NCBI GenBank assembly: GCA_002723085.1
Contig: PBNK01000046.1
Span: 1 to 39,990 of the forward strand
Direction of reading: 5' to 3'
Source of the DNA: Crocinitomicaceae bacterium
GTDB taxonomy: Bacteria; Bacteroidota; Bacteroidia; Flavobacteriales_D; Parvicellaceae
Length of the DNA: 39,990 bases
Part shown: in pieces, positions 9,273-18,890 of the stretch
How the letters are laid out: every line of letters starts with the position of its first letter
Position numbering within the stretch: position 1 is the first letter of the stretch
Program-made: the position numbers and the translations under genes
The notes under the pieces: model-generated
Databases searched by the model: none
Told to the model about the DNA's origin: nothing
Seen by the model: the letters and a program-made list of their open reading frames with translations, nothing else

Positions 9273-9638
9273 ATGGATAAATTAAAAGAACTAGCTAACG
9301 AAATCAATGAATCAAAGCAATGGCCTAATTTCAGTGCTGGAGATACTTTAACTGTTACTTACAAAATTAAGGAAGGTGAAAAAGAAAGACTTCAATCTTT
9401 TCAAGGTACTGTGATTCAAAAAAAAGGATCTGGTGTAACTGAAACATTTACAATTAGAAAAATGTCAGGCGGTACTGGTGTAGAAAGAATATTCCCAATT
9501 TATTCACCAATGCTTGAAAATATTGTAGTCAATAAAGAGGGTTCTGTTAGAAGAGCTAGATTATTTTACCTTAGAGAAAGAACTGGTAAATCTGCTAGAA
9601 TTAAGGAGAAAAAACATTTTTCGAAAAAGAAAGCTTAA
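9273..9638 (+). CDS. rplS: 50S ribosomal protein L19
   Basis: A 121-residue L19 with characteristic [54 protein letters not shown] and [20 protein letters not shown] segments. L19 sits at the 30S-50S interface. Its stop codon overlaps the stop of the convergent alpha/beta-hydrolase gene on the other strand, leaving no room for an intrinsic terminator. Confidence 0.98.
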   Translation: MDKLKELANEINESKQWPNFSAGDTLTVTYKIKEGEKERLQSFQGTVIQKKGSGVTETFTIRKMSGGTGVERIFPIYSPMLENIVVNKEGSVRRARLFYLRERTGKSARIKEKKHFSKKKA

Positions 9639-10573
9639 AAAGATTCTAAATCTTTTAAAAATTTAAAAGCTCCATCTCTCATTTGATCAATACCCGGTTT
9701 CTCCATAGGGATATGACCGCAATTCTCTAAAAAGATTACTTCTTTTTTACATGACAATTTTTCATAAAAAGGTTTAGACATTGCCCAAGGAATAATAAAA
9801 TCATTTTCTGGTTGTAAAAAAAGCAGTGGACACGATTTAAACTTTTCAGGTTCAACATTTGGATTAGCTTCAAAAAGTGTTCTGAAAAATTTTAAATACA
9901 CCCAACTTCCAGATCCAACTTTGTCCTTTTTTAATTCTTTAACAAATTCTTTATTGTTAGCCATAGCCCACATTTTAGTGGTTAATTTTATAGGAATTTT
10001 TATTTTATCAGTTAAAAAACTTAACCCATTTAATAAATAATGAGAAAAAAAACCAAAACACTTATTTTTTGCTAATCCCATCTGCACAGATTTTTCCCTA
10101 GTATCAGCTAAACTAGTAACAATTAAACCCGAAACATTACTATTTAATGAGGCAACTTGATAAGCCAACATCCCTCCTAAACTAACCCCACATAAAACAA
10201 TTGGAGAATCTGATTTTTCAGCTTCTTCATTCACTAAATCATCTACCAAATTAATCCAAGTATAATATGAATTTGGAGAATCAACTTCTGTTAATCCAAA
10301 ACCTGGTAAATCAGGAGCAACACATTCAAAACCTAAATTAGAAAAACAAACAGCAACTGGAGAAAGGAGCCTACCATTTCCACCACCCCCATGCAATAAT
10401 ATCAACTTAATTTTCTGTTTGTTTTTTTTTGGTTTAAAATGATCGATATGAATATTAAAACTTCTCCATTTCCAATAATATTCCTCCGGATAATTGTTAT
10501 CACTAATTCTCCAATCCTTAGGGAAATAAGGTTGAAAATTTTTCCAAGAATCTATTTCTTTATATGTCCTCAA
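9635..10573 (-). CDS. Alpha/beta hydrolase
   Basis: A 312-residue alpha/beta-hydrolase-fold protein. It shows the oxyanion loop LLHGGGGNG at 59-67, the nucleophile elbow GVSLGG with Ser131, a QPEND acid region near 258, and GH at 286-287 supplying the catalytic histidine. The substrate cannot be told. The start appears to be TTG at 10573: an in-frame TAG precedes it directly and there is no ATG before the HGGGG motif. It follows argS by 24 bp and is probably the last gene of the arginase-argS unit. Confidence 0.8.
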   Translation of the reverse strand: MRTYKEIDSWKNFQPYFPKDWRISDNNYPEEYYWKWRSFNIHIDHFKPKKNKQKIKLILLHGGGGNGRLLSPVAVCFSNLGFECVAPDLPGFGLTEVDSPNSYYTWINLVDDLVNEEAEKSDSPIVLCGVSLGGMLAYQVASLNSNVSGLIVTSLADTREKSVQMGLAKNKCFGFFSHYLLNGLSFLTDKIKIPIKLTTKMWAMANNKEFVKELKKDKVGSGSWVYLKFFRTLFEANPNVEPEKFKSCPLLFLQPENDFIIPWAMSKPFYEKLSCKKEVIFLENCGHIPMEKPGIDQMRDGAFKFLKDLESF

Positions 10574-10597
10574 CTAGTTTAAATAAAAACCTGAATA

Positions 10598-12379
10598 TCA
10601 CATCCTTTCAGGAACTTTAATGCCTAATATAAACATTCCTTTTTTAATTATCCTTGATGTTAAATCTGAAACTTTTAATCGGAATTCAACTATATTTTCA
10701 TCTTCCTCTTTTAGAATTGGACAAGATTGATAAAAAGAATTGTAAGCCTTAACCAAGCTAAATAAATAATTGGCTAAGATTGCAGGAGATAGTTCTTGTG
10801 ATGATTGCCGTATTATTTCAGGAAAAATAGAAATACTTTTTATAAGTTCTAACTCTTGAGATTTAAATTCAACATCTTTAACAATAAAATCTTTTGTCGA
10901 TTTTTTCTTATTCAATAAACTTTTTATTCTAGCATAGCCGTATTGGATAAAAGGTCCCGTATGACCATTTAAATCAATAGATTCTTTTGGATCAAACATC
11001 ATTTTTCTCTTAGGATCTACTTTAAGTAAATAATATTTTAAACCTGACAATCCTATTTTAGTACATAATGATTCAATCTCATCTTCACTCAACCCCTCCA
11101 AATGCCCCCTTTCATTTGTTAAAAGTTTTGCTTCATTGATAACAGCATCCATTAAATCATCTGCATCAACCACAGTTCCTTCTCGAGATTTCATTTTACC
11201 TTCAGGTAACTCAACCATACCATATGATAAATGATAACATTCATCTGACCAAGAATAATCTAATTTAGAAAGCAGTTTAAAAAGAACTTTAAAATGATGG
11301 TTTTGTTCATTACCAACTGTGTATACAATTCCGGAAAGTCCAGGATAATCTTCATAACGCTGAACTGCAGTTCCAATATCTTGAGTCATATAAACAGAAG
11401 TTCCATCAGAACGAAGTAATAATTTATCATCCATTTTATCTTTACTTAAATCACACCATATAGATTTATCTTCTTTTTGATAAAAGGTTCCTGAATCAAG
11501 TCCTGACTCTACAACTAACTTACCCAAACTATAAGTATCAGACTCATAATATAATTTATCAAATTCAACACCCATTTTATTGTAAGTCTTTTCAAATCCA
11601 GAGTATACCCAATTGTTCATCTTAGACCACAGGGCTCTGACCTCTACATCTCCTTTTTCCCATTTCAACAACATATCTTGGGCTGATTTAAAAATTGGAG
11701 CTTCTAATTTTGCTTTTTCAACATCTAATCCCTCATTAACCAAAACTTGAATTTCTTCCTTATAAGCCTTGTCAAATTCAACATAATATTTACCAACTAA
11801 ATGATCGCCTTTTAATTGATTAGATTCAGGAGATTCATCATTAGCAAATTTTAACCAGGCCACCATTGATTTACATATGTGAATTCCTCTATCATTTATG
11901 ATTTGAGTTTTAACTACTTTATGACCATTGGCTTTTAAAATATTAGCTACACTATCCCCTAAAAAAATATTTCTTAAATGACCTAAATGAAGAGGTTTAT
12001 TTGTGTTAGGGGATGAATACTCAACCATATACAACCTTCCACTTTCCTTTTTAGCAATACCAAAACTTTCATCAATACACCAATTATTAATCAACTCACC
12101 CCAATAGCTATGAGATAATTGAATATTTAAAAACCCTTTAACCACATTAAATGAAGAAAAATTAGAAGAATTATTAACTAAATAATCACCAATTAAATCC
12201 GCAGTTTCTTCAGGTTTTTTTTTTGAAAATTTTAATAATGGGAAAACTACTAATGTAAAATCTCCAACAAAAACTTTTTTTGTTTGCTCTATAACAAGTG
12301 GTTTAGCAATAGCCTCATCACCAAATAATGAATAGACAGCATTAGAAATTGTTTCTGAAATTTGATTTAAAAAATACAT
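10598..12379 (-). CDS. argS: Arginyl-tRNA synthetase
   Basis: A class I aminoacyl-tRNA synthetase of 593 residues charging tRNA-Arg. The HIGH-type motif is HLGH at 131-134 within SSPNTNKPLHLGHLRN, and the KMSK-type loop is KMKSREGTVVDADDLMD. The C-terminal anticodon-binding domain (DALR type) ends KVPERM. The ATG at 12379 shares one base with the stop of the upstream arginase gene, indicating translational coupling between a gene that consumes arginine and one that charges it to tRNA. Confidence 0.97.
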   Translation of the reverse strand: MYFLNQISETISNAVYSLFGDEAIAKPLVIEQTKKVFVGDFTLVVFPLLKFSKKKPEETADLIGDYLVNNSSNFSSFNVVKGFLNIQLSHSYWGELINNWCIDESFGIAKKESGRLYMVEYSSPNTNKPLHLGHLRNIFLGDSVANILKANGHKVVKTQIINDRGIHICKSMVAWLKFANDESPESNQLKGDHLVGKYYVEFDKAYKEEIQVLVNEGLDVEKAKLEAPIFKSAQDMLLKWEKGDVEVRALWSKMNNWVYSGFEKTYNKMGVEFDKLYYESDTYSLGKLVVESGLDSGTFYQKEDKSIWCDLSKDKMDDKLLLRSDGTSVYMTQDIGTAVQRYEDYPGLSGIVYTVGNEQNHHFKVLFKLLSKLDYSWSDECYHLSYGMVELPEGKMKSREGTVVDADDLMDAVINEAKLLTNERGHLEGLSEDEIESLCTKIGLSGLKYYLLKVDPKRKMMFDPKESIDLNGHTGPFIQYGYARIKSLLNKKKSTKDFIVKDVEFKSQELELIKSISIFPEIIRQSSQELSPAILANYLFSLVKAYNSFYQSCPILKEEDENIVEFRLKVSDLTSRIIKKGMFILGIKVPERM

Positions 12380-13335
12380 TAACCTCTTTTTTCAACAATT
12401 GAAGTTGCTTGATCTAAAATCCTTAGAGCTGTTTCAGCCATTTTATTTTGTTTATTGTCTAGACAGGGGTTAATTTCAACAACCTCTAGACAACAAGTTC
12501 TTTTATCAATCAGTAAATGATTAATAACCCCACTAGCTTCTTGTTCTGTAAACCCATTACAAACAGGAGTTCCTGTCCCATAAGATACTAAATCACAATC
12601 AAGGCTATCTACATCAAAAGAAATATAAATTAAATCACAAGAAGAAAGGTATTTTAAAACATTATTAGCAACCACATCAGAGCCAGTTCTTCTGACTTCT
12701 TCAACGGAAATTTTTTTAATATTGTTTTCAATAATAAAATAATCTTCAGGATCTTCAGATGATCTAAGTCCAATTAAAACAATATCATCTGTATTAACTT
12801 TAGGTGAAATATTTTCAAGGTTTTTATATTTTTCCCATTTTTGTTGAGTAAGGTGGTCTAATTCATGAGCTCTATGTTTATCATTATCAGAACCAACTGA
12901 AGCAGCTAAAGACATTCCATGAACATTACCGGATGGTGTAGTGAAAGGTGAATGCAAATCAGCGTGTGCATCAATCCAAATCACACCAATTCTTTTATCT
13001 GGATATGTAGATTTTATACCAGCAAGAGTTCCAGCAGCATTAGAATGATCTGCAGCAATAACCAGCGGAAAATTATGCTTACTAAGTGACTTACTAACCT
13101 TAGATGAAACATTTTCACATACTTTGATAACAGAATCTATTCTTAAAGCTTTAGAAAACTTTACTGGTTCATCAAGAACATCATTTTCATTGGGAATTAC
13201 AACACTAGAAAACTTTTTAAATAAATCTGACTTTAAATTTCTTGCAGCAACTTTCAGTGCTTCAATACTTAAAGAGGAACCCCTTGTGCCAGCACCAACT
13301 TCAGAAGAATTTTCAATAATCTGAATTTTACTCAT
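12379..13335 (-). CDS. Arginase family protein
   Basis: A 318-residue ureohydrolase, probably arginase (arginine to ornithine plus urea). The manganese-binding motifs are present: DHS at 96-98, DAHADLHSP from 122, and SFDVDSLD, followed by GTGTPVCNGFTEQEA and EINPCLD. The first motif reads AADHS rather than the common GGDHS, a small departure. HGMSLA follows the second motif as in true arginases. Agmatinase or formiminoglutamase activity cannot be fully excluded. It heads a minus-strand unit with argS and an alpha/beta hydrolase. Confidence 0.85.
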   Translation of the reverse strand: MSKIQIIENSSEVGAGTRGSSLSIEALKVAARNLKSDLFKKFSSVVIPNENDVLDEPVKFSKALRIDSVIKVCENVSSKVSKSLSKHNFPLVIAADHSNAAGTLAGIKSTYPDKRIGVIWIDAHADLHSPFTTPSGNVHGMSLAASVGSDNDKHRAHELDHLTQQKWEKYKNLENISPKVNTDDIVLIGLRSSEDPEDYFIIENNIKKISVEEVRRTGSDVVANNVLKYLSSCDLIYISFDVDSLDCDLVSYGTGTPVCNGFTEQEASGVINHLLIDKRTCCLEVVEINPCLDNKQNKMAETALRILDQATSIVEKRG

Positions 13336-13396
13336 TTATTTTAAAAGTTAATTAATTTTAATTTTTAATGTTTTAATGAATTCGAAAATAAAAAAC

Positions 13397-13427
13397 TATC
13401 CACATGAATTTATCAAAATAGTGGATA
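13397..13427. repeat. Inverted repeat TATCCAC / GTGGATA
   Basis: TATCCAC (13397-13403) and its exact complement GTGGATA (13421-13427) flank 17 bp between arginase and msrA. Each arm resembles a DnaA box (TTATCCACA). It could be a regulator site for the arginase unit or a weak msrA-end hairpin; there is no U-run to support a terminator. Confidence 0.4.
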
Positions 13428-13444
13428 AAATTGAAAAATAAGCT

Positions 13445-14086
13445 TTAATCGGCTAATTTATCATTAAAAACCTTTCTAAACTTATCAATTTTAGGTTGTA
13501 TTACAAATTGACAATAAGGTTGATTCTTATTTAAATTATAGTAATTCACATGATATTTTTCAGCAGAATAAAAAACATCTAACCTCTTTATTTCAGTAAC
13601 AATAGGGTTTTTCCAAAGCCCAGAAGAATTTAGCTTTTCTTTATAGGTCTCTGCTAATTTTAATTGTTCATCATTATTACAATAAATACCAGATCTATAC
13701 TGTGTTCCAATGTCATTCCCTTGTCTGTTTAAAGTAGTAGGGTCATGTGTTTTCCAAAAGACTTCTAACAATTCTACATATGAAATAAGTGAAGAATCAT
13801 AAATAATTCTTGCCACTTCATTATGACCAGTCATGCCAGAACAAACCTGCTCATAGGTAGGGTTTTTTATTTTACCATCACAGTAACCAGGTTTAACAGA
13901 AACAACTCCTTTTAATTGTTGAAAAACAGCCTCAACACACCAAAAACATCCTGCCCCAAATACTATAGTATCTTTTTTCATATTTATAAAATCATTTTTT
14001 TTCTCAACATCTGCTAAAGCTGCATTACAAGACATCAATGTATTTAACATCAAAAGCGTTAAAATTAATCTATAATTTACAGTCAT
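13445..14086 (-). CDS. msrA: Exported peptide methionine sulfoxide reductase A (lipoprotein)
   Basis: MsrA reduces methionine-S-sulfoxide in proteins. The catalytic GCFWC motif is at residues 46-50 with Cys47 as nucleophile. Typical HNEVARIIYDSS, FWKTHDPTTLNRQGNDIGTQYRS and YHVNYYNLNKNQPYC segments follow. The open frame extends to 14170, but the start at 14086 is chosen because it gives a lipoprotein signal peptide ending LMSC (lipid Cys20) and frees the promoter of the divergent phosphoesterase gene. The enzyme is therefore predicted to act in the periplasm or at the outer membrane; MsrB is not fused. Confidence 0.92.
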   Translation of the reverse strand: MTVNYRLILTLLMLNTLMSCNAALADVEKKNDFINMKKDTIVFGAGCFWCVEAVFQQLKGVVSVKPGYCDGKIKNPTYEQVCSGMTGHNEVARIIYDSSLISYVELLEVFWKTHDPTTLNRQGNDIGTQYRSGIYCNNDEQLKLAETYKEKLNSSGLWKNPIVTEIKRLDVFYSAEKYHVNYYNLNKNQPYCQFVIQPKIDKFRKVFNDKLAD

Positions 14087-14091
14087 GTAAT

Positions 14092-14122
14092 TTTGTTGTA
14101 AATCTAAATTAACGAATCTTTG
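14092..14122 (+). promoter_or_regulatory. Candidate promoter for the YfcE-type phosphoesterase
   Basis: TTTG (14092-14095), a 19 bp spacer and AATCTTTG (14115-14122, one mismatch to TAnnTTTG) fit a Bacteroidota promoter, 19 bp before the ATG at 14142. Confidence 0.4.
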
Positions 14123-14141
14123 AATAAACGTTTCTTTTTGT

Positions 14142-14633
14142 ATGATTAAAATTGGTTTAATTTCTGACACCCATGGACATTGGGATGATGCTTATGTAAA
14201 ATATTTTTCTGATTGTAATGAGATTTGGCATGCTGGAGATATTGGTGATATTTCTATAATGGATAAGTTAAACAAAATCTGCCCTACAAAAGGAGTTTAT
14301 GGAAACATTGACAATCATATCATAAGAACAGAGTATCCTGAAAATCTATTTTTTGAAATTGAAGGAATGAGTTTTTGGATAACTCACATTGGAGGTAAAC
14401 CATTTAAATACAACAAAAAAACATACATTACATTAAAAAATAAAAAGCCAAATGTTTTTATATGTGGACATAGTCATATATGTAAAGTTATTATGGATAA
14501 AAACATTGGAACACTATATATTAACCCTGGAGCAGCTGGAAAAGTAGGTTTCCATAAAGTAAGAACAATAATTAGATTTGTTATTTCAAATGGATTAATA
14601 AAAAATTTAGAAGTTATTGAACTTAAAAAATAA
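14142..14633 (+). CDS. YfcE/MJ0936-type metallophosphoesterase
   Basis: A 163-residue calcineurin-like phosphodiesterase of the short YfcE branch. The metal-binding motifs are in order: GLISDTHGH (DxH), WHAGDIGD (GD), VYGNID (GN), THIGG and GHSH, with the closing NPGAAG typical of this branch. Family members hydrolyse artificial phosphodiesters with divalent metals; the natural substrate is unknown. It is transcribed divergently from msrA and ends 1 bp from the end of the convergent DUF4293 gene. Confidence 0.9.
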   Translation: MIKIGLISDTHGHWDDAYVKYFSDCNEIWHAGDIGDISIMDKLNKICPTKGVYGNIDNHIIRTEYPENLFFEIEGMSFWITHIGGKPFKYNKKTYITLKNKKPNVFICGHSHICKVIMDKNIGTLYINPGAAGKVGFHKVRTIIRFVISNGLIKNLEVIELKK

Positions 14634-14634
14634 A

Positions 14635-15093
14635 CTATCTTAATCTATCTAAAGACTTAATTAATTTCTCATCATTTTTAATGCCCCTATTAGCAAGGAA
14701 AACAAAAGGAATTGCACTTACTAATAAATATAACCCAACATTATATATCGGTTCATTAAGTTCATTAATAGTTAAAGAACTAACAGATAAAAACATATAA
14801 ATCAATGTAATTAAAAGAACAAAATAATTTGCCTTACCTAAAGATAACTGAGCTTTTCTATTTTTAAATTTAAATAGCATTAAAATACCTAATGATATGG
14901 ACAAAAAATATCCTATAAAATAAGGGTAATTCCCCAATTCTTTTGGCAATAGTTGGTTTTCTAAATTCCACCCAAAAGCCCCAAATTCTAATGTTTGGCC
15001 ATTAAAATCTAACTCAGCAAAAGGGAAAAATGAAGAAATAAAAACAACCGCTACCGAAAGAATAATATAAATTGATTGAACTCTTTGTATCAT
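14635..15093 (-). CDS. DUF4293 family membrane protein
   Basis: A 152-residue protein opening MIQRVQSIYIILSVAVVF, the signature of DUF4293 (PF14126), a Bacteroidota family of unknown function. Four hydrophobic segments are visible, at about residues 5-23, 58-75, 90-107 and 118-135. It lies divergent to rho. A TATATTTG box on the minus strand at 15117-15124 lies 23 bp upstream. Confidence 0.85.
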   Translation of the reverse strand: MIQRVQSIYIILSVAVVFISSFFPFAELDFNGQTLEFGAFGWNLENQLLPKELGNYPYFIGYFLSISLGILMLFKFKNRKAQLSLGKANYFVLLITLIYMFLSVSSLTINELNEPIYNVGLYLLVSAIPFVFLANRGIKNDEKLIKSLDRLR

Positions 15094-15116
15094 AATATAT
15101 TTGAAATTTTATTCTA

Positions 15117-15124
15117 CAAATATA
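15117..15124 (-). promoter_or_regulatory. Candidate -7 box for the DUF4293 gene
   Basis: TATATTTG on the minus strand, an exact TAnnTTTG match, 23 bp before the DUF4293 start; no convincing -33 element. Confidence 0.4.
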
Positions 15125-15176
15125 AAATTAGATATTAGATAGTAGAAAAAGAATGAAAACAAAAATTTGAAATATG

Positions 15177-15206
15177 TTTGAATATAAATAAGTTATCTTA
15201 TATTTG
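15177..15206 (+). promoter_or_regulatory. Rho gene promoter with long leader
   Basis: TTTG (15177-15180), an 18 bp spacer and TATATTTG (15199-15206) match both Bacteroidota promoter elements exactly. This is the best promoter in the window. It predicts a start near 15213 and an untranslated leader of about 97 bases that is A-rich and contains two AAGCTAAA(T/A)CAA-like repeats, possibly linked to rho autoregulation (inference). Confidence 0.65.
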
Positions 15207-15309
15207 AACAATCTAGAGAAACACAAACAACTCTGATCACATATCCAATCAAATAAATCTCAAAAAAGCTAAATCAAGCTAAAACAATAATCACATATTT
15301 TTATAATTA

Positions 15310-16860
15310 ATGTACGATATTGAAAATCTTAATAAGAAAAAGGTTACAGAATTAAGAGAAATTGCTGAAACCTTAAAAATTGAAAAAACAGATAAACTAA
15401 AAAAACAAGAACTGGTTTATAAAATTCTTGACGAACAAGCCTTAAAACCGTCTGAAACAAAGACAAATGCTCCAAAAACAGAAAAAAGAGTAAGTTCTCC
15501 AAATAACGGCAACAATAAACGTTCTAATAATTATAGAAATAACGATTCAAAAAAAGCAGATAATTCTAAAGAAAAATCAAATTCTTCAGATGAAAAGAAT
15601 CAAGAAGAAGTTAAAAAAGAAAACACAAAAGAATCATCTTCAAACAGACCTCATAACTCTAATAAGGATCATCAACATTCTAAAAGAAGACCTCATCATC
15701 AACATGAAAGAAATCACAACAAAGAAGATTATGACTATAATTTTGATGGTATTGTAATTAGTGAAGGAGTACTAGAATTAATGCAAGATGGTTATGGATT
15801 TTTAAGATCTGCTGATTATCATTATTTATCTTCTCCAGATGATGTATACGTTTCTCAATCACAAGTTAAATTTTTTGGCTTAAGAACTGGAGATACTATT
15901 AAAGGAGTTGTTAGACCACCTAAATATGGTGAACGCTATTTCCCTCTTGTTAAAATTGAAAAAATTAATGGGAGAGATCCTGAATTCATCAGAGACAGAG
16001 TTCCTTTTGAGCATTTAACCCCCCTTTTCCCAAGTGAAAAGTTTAAACTTACTGGGCATCATCAAGAATCTGTTTCAACTCGAGTTATGGATTTATTTTC
16101 ACCAATTGGTAAAGGTCAACGTGGGATGATTGTAGCACAACCTAAAACAGGTAAAACAATGTTACTTAAAGACGTTGCAAATGCTATTGCTGCAAACCAC
16201 CCAGAAACCTACCTTATTGTATTACTAATTGATGAAAGACCCGAAGAGGTGACAGACATGCAAAGAAGCGTTAAAGCAGAAGTTATTGCATCTACTTTTG
16301 ACGAACCTGCTGAAAGACATGTTAAAGTTGCTAATATAGTTTTACAAAAAGCAAAAAGGTTAGTAGAATGTGGACATGATGTATGTATTCTTCTTGACTC
16401 AATTACAAGATTAGCTAGAGCATACAATACAGTAATGCCAGCTTCAGGAAAAGTGTTAACTGGAGGTGTTGATGCTAATGCTCTTCACAAACCTAAAAGG
16501 TTTTTTGGAGCAGCTAGAAAAATAGAGAATGGCGGATCATTAACTATTCTTGCTACTGCCTTAACAGAAACAGGTTCTAAAATGGACGAAGTAATCTTTG
16601 AAGAATTCAAAGGTACTGGAAATATGGAGCTTCAATTAGACAGAAAGATTTCCAATAGAAGAATATTTCCTGCAATTGACATTCTAACTTCAGGCACAAG
16701 AAGAGAAGACTTACTTCTTGATAAAGAAACTCTACAAAGAGTATGGATATTAAGAAAACATTTAGCTGACATGAATCCAATTGAAGCCATGGAATTTATG
16801 AAAGATAGACTCAGATCTAGCAAATCAAACGAAGAGTTTCTTGTTTCAATGAACGGATAA
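15310..16860 (+). CDS. rho: Transcription termination factor Rho
   Basis: The hexameric RNA helicase that ends transcription. The 516-residue protein is about 100 residues longer than the E. coli form because of a low-complexity Asn/Ser/Lys/His-rich insert at about 46-142, between the N-terminal helical domain (1-45) and the cold-shock-like RNA-binding domain (about 150-215). The Walker A motif QPKTGKT is near 277-283, with [29 protein letters not shown] and the Q-loop region [20 protein letters not shown] downstream. Such inserts are common in Bacteroidota Rho. The next gene follows after 11 bp. Confidence 0.98.
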   Translation: MYDIENLNKKKVTELREIAETLKIEKTDKLKKQELVYKILDEQALKPSETKTNAPKTEKRVSSPNNGNNKRSNNYRNNDSKKADNSKEKSNSSDEKNQEEVKKENTKESSSNRPHNSNKDHQHSKRRPHHQHERNHNKEDYDYNFDGIVISEGVLELMQDGYGFLRSADYHYLSSPDDVYVSQSQVKFFGLRTGDTIKGVVRPPKYGERYFPLVKIEKINGRDPEFIRDRVPFEHLTPLFPSEKFKLTGHHQESVSTRVMDLFSPIGKGQRGMIVAQPKTGKTMLLKDVANAIAANHPETYLIVLLIDERPEEVTDMQRSVKAEVIASTFDEPAERHVKVANIVLQKAKRLVECGHDVCILLDSITRLARAYNTVMPASGKVLTGGVDANALHKPKRFFGAARKIENGGSLTILATALTETGSKMDEVIFEEFKGTGNMELQLDRKISNRRIFPAIDILTSGTRREDLLLDKETLQRVWILRKHLADMNPIEAMEFMKDRLRSSKSNEEFLVSMNG

Positions 16861-16871
16861 TTCTCTAACAA

Positions 16872-17423
16872 ATGAGCAAATCCGTCAAAATTGGGCTTGC
16901 AGCTGTTTTTATCTCTATTTTTTTTGAGATTTCTACATTCTATTATGGCATACATGAAAATATAAATGCAAGTGAAATTTCATTTATGTTTCATTCATTA
17001 ATATTAATAATATCCATCTCAACAACCATTATTTCTATTAGTAAAAATGAACTAATAACTCAATTTAAAGCAGGCATTAAAACCACCTCTATTTTTGCTA
17101 TTTTTATGAGTATTTTTTTCTTTTCCTATAACAAATGGATTAATCCTGATTATATGGAAAACAGGAGAAAATACCTTATTGAATTAACTAAAGCAGATCT
17201 AACTAAAGAAAACATAAAGCGAGAAATGGATGCGAATCCTAAGTATTATGAATCAGAGTCTTCCGAAGATTTAATAGATAATCAACAAGAAAGCATTAAC
17301 ACTACAAGAGAACCAAAAGTTATTTTTGCATTAAGCTTATTTTCATTAATGTTTTTAGGAATGTTTTTTTCTTTGCTAATTTCACTAGCAAATAGGTTTA
17401 TACAAAAAAGATTTACCCAATAA
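16872..17423 (+). CDS. DUF4199-like membrane protein
   Basis: A 183-residue protein with four hydrophobic segments, at about 5-22, 40-58, 70-90 and 150-173, and a charged loop between the last two. The segment FKAGIKTTSIFAIFMSIFFF followed by NKWINPDY resembles DUF4199 (PF13858), a Bacteroidota family of unknown function. The assignment is by pattern only. It is 11 bp after rho and probably co-transcribed, and its last 11 bp overlap the convergent mpl gene. Confidence 0.6.
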   Translation: MSKSVKIGLAAVFISIFFEISTFYYGIHENINASEISFMFHSLILIISISTTIISISKNELITQFKAGIKTTSIFAIFMSIFFFSYNKWINPDYMENRRKYLIELTKADLTKENIKREMDANPKYYESESSEDLIDNQQESINTTREPKVIFALSLFSLMFLGMFFSLLISLANRFIQKRFTQ

Positions 17424-18774
17424 TTTTTACTCCTAAATCATTAAAATCAACTCCATCAAAATTACCACTGCTCATCATAAGTAAATTTTTATTTTCCCAT
17501 TTTTTATTTACTATAATTTTCAATAATTCTTCTGAAGATGTTAAAACAGTAACATTCTTTGTACCAAAAGAATTAAAAACATCTTCTTCTGATATATCAT
17601 CTAACTTTTTATGTTTAATTGTATCCCTATTAAAATAAATATAAGCCTCATCAGCATCAACCATAGTTTGATTATATTCTTTTAAAAACTCTTTATTTAA
17701 ACTACTGAAAGTATGTAATTCCATACAAGCTATTAAGGTTCTATTTTTAAACTGCTTTTTCAAAGCTTTAGTTGTTGCCCTAAGCTTTGATGGTGAATGC
17801 GCAAAATCTTTATAAAAAGAACATGTTTCGCCTTTTCTAACCAGTTCTAACCTTTTTGAAGCTCCCTTAAAAGTCTTAATAGCTTTGTAAAAAGACGAAT
17901 CATCAATTCCAACAGCTTTACAAACCAATTGAGCTGCCTTTAAGTTTTGTAAATTGTGTTCACCAAAAACTTCTATTGGTATTTCATTGCCCATTTCATC
18001 AATCAATACAGTAACTCCATTATCAATCAAATGTGAATGAGTAGTATAAGACTTTTTAAAACAACTATTCTGCACCGAACTTACCATATTAACTAATCGA
18101 GCGTCATTGCTACAATAAAAAAGGGAGCCATCATTTGAAATGCCCTCGGCAAATATTTTAAATTGTTCTATATAATTATCAAAAGTGGGGAAAACATTAA
18201 TGTGGTCCCAAGCTATTCCGCTTATAACAGCGATGTCAGGATGATACAAATGAAATTTAGGTCTTCGGTCAATTGGCGATGATAAATATTCATCTCCTTC
18301 TAAAACAGCAATTGTTGGTTTATCAGAAAGCTTGACCATACACTCAAAACCATCTAATTGAGCTCCAACCATATAATTATGATCTACATCATTTAATTTA
18401 AGAACGTGCAAAATCATACTTGTAATAGATGTTTTCCCATGACTTCCTCCAACAACAATTCTGGTTTGCCGTTTAGTTTGCTCATAAATAAATTCTGGAT
18501 AAGAATAAATTGGAATATCTAATTCTTGAGCAGCAATTAATTCAGGATTGTTTTCTCTAGCATGCATGCCTAAAATAACAGCATCTATTTCATTATTTAT
18601 TAAACGGCTATCCCAACCAATTTTTGACGGCAATAAACCGTATTTTTTTAATCTTCCTTTTGATGGTTCAAAAATTTCATCATCAGAACCTGTAACTACA
18701 TCTCCCTTTAAATGTAAAGCAATAGCTAAATTATGCATTGCGCTTCCACCAATTGCTATAAAATGATAATTCAT
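17413..18774 (-). CDS. mpl: UDP-N-acetylmuramate:tripeptide ligase-type Mur ligase
   Basis: A MurC-related ATP-dependent ligase of about 453 residues. The N-terminal Rossmann motif IAIGGSAMHNLAIAL replaces the GIGGxGM of MurC, as in Mpl, which joins recycled L-Ala-gamma-D-Glu-meso-DAP to UDP-MurNAc. The ATP loop GGSHGKTSIT is at about 109-118, LEGDEYLSSPIDRRPKF is the typical metal-site segment, and the third domain shows YKDFAHSPSKL. The start at 18774 (MNYHFIAIGG) is preferred over in-frame ATGs at 18792 and 18804 because the Rossmann strand should begin at the N-terminus. Confidence 0.88.
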   Translation of the reverse strand: MNYHFIAIGGSAMHNLAIALHLKGDVVTGSDDEIFEPSKGRLKKYGLLPSKIGWDSRLINNEIDAVILGMHARENNPELIAAQELDIPIYSYPEFIYEQTKRQTRIVVGGSHGKTSITSMILHVLKLNDVDHNYMVGAQLDGFECMVKLSDKPTIAVLEGDEYLSSPIDRRPKFHLYHPDIAVISGIAWDHINVFPTFDNYIEQFKIFAEGISNDGSLFYCSNDARLVNMVSSVQNSCFKKSYTTHSHLIDNGVTVLIDEMGNEIPIEVFGEHNLQNLKAAQLVCKAVGIDDSSFYKAIKTFKGASKRLELVRKGETCSFYKDFAHSPSKLRATTKALKKQFKNRTLIACMELHTFSSLNKEFLKEYNQTMVDADEAYIYFNRDTIKHKKLDDISEEDVFNSFGTKNVTVLTSSEELLKIIVNKKWENKNLLMMSSGNFDGVDFNDLGVKIIG

Positions 18775-18890
18775 AACGTTAAAATAAGACATATGAATAG
18801 TCACATTTATTGAATCAAAATTAGTTTTTCACACTAAAACATTAAAATGAATTATATTTAGTTTGTTTTAGAATATTTACTGAATTATAA

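Noticed and set aside
14087-14170. Longer N-terminus for MsrA
   Set aside because: It would overlap the start of the divergent phosphoesterase gene and bury the lipoprotein signal; the ATG at 14086 explains the signal peptide.
16872-17423. Second rho-linked regulator
   Set aside because: The protein is a four-segment membrane protein resembling DUF4199; nothing suggests RNA or DNA binding.
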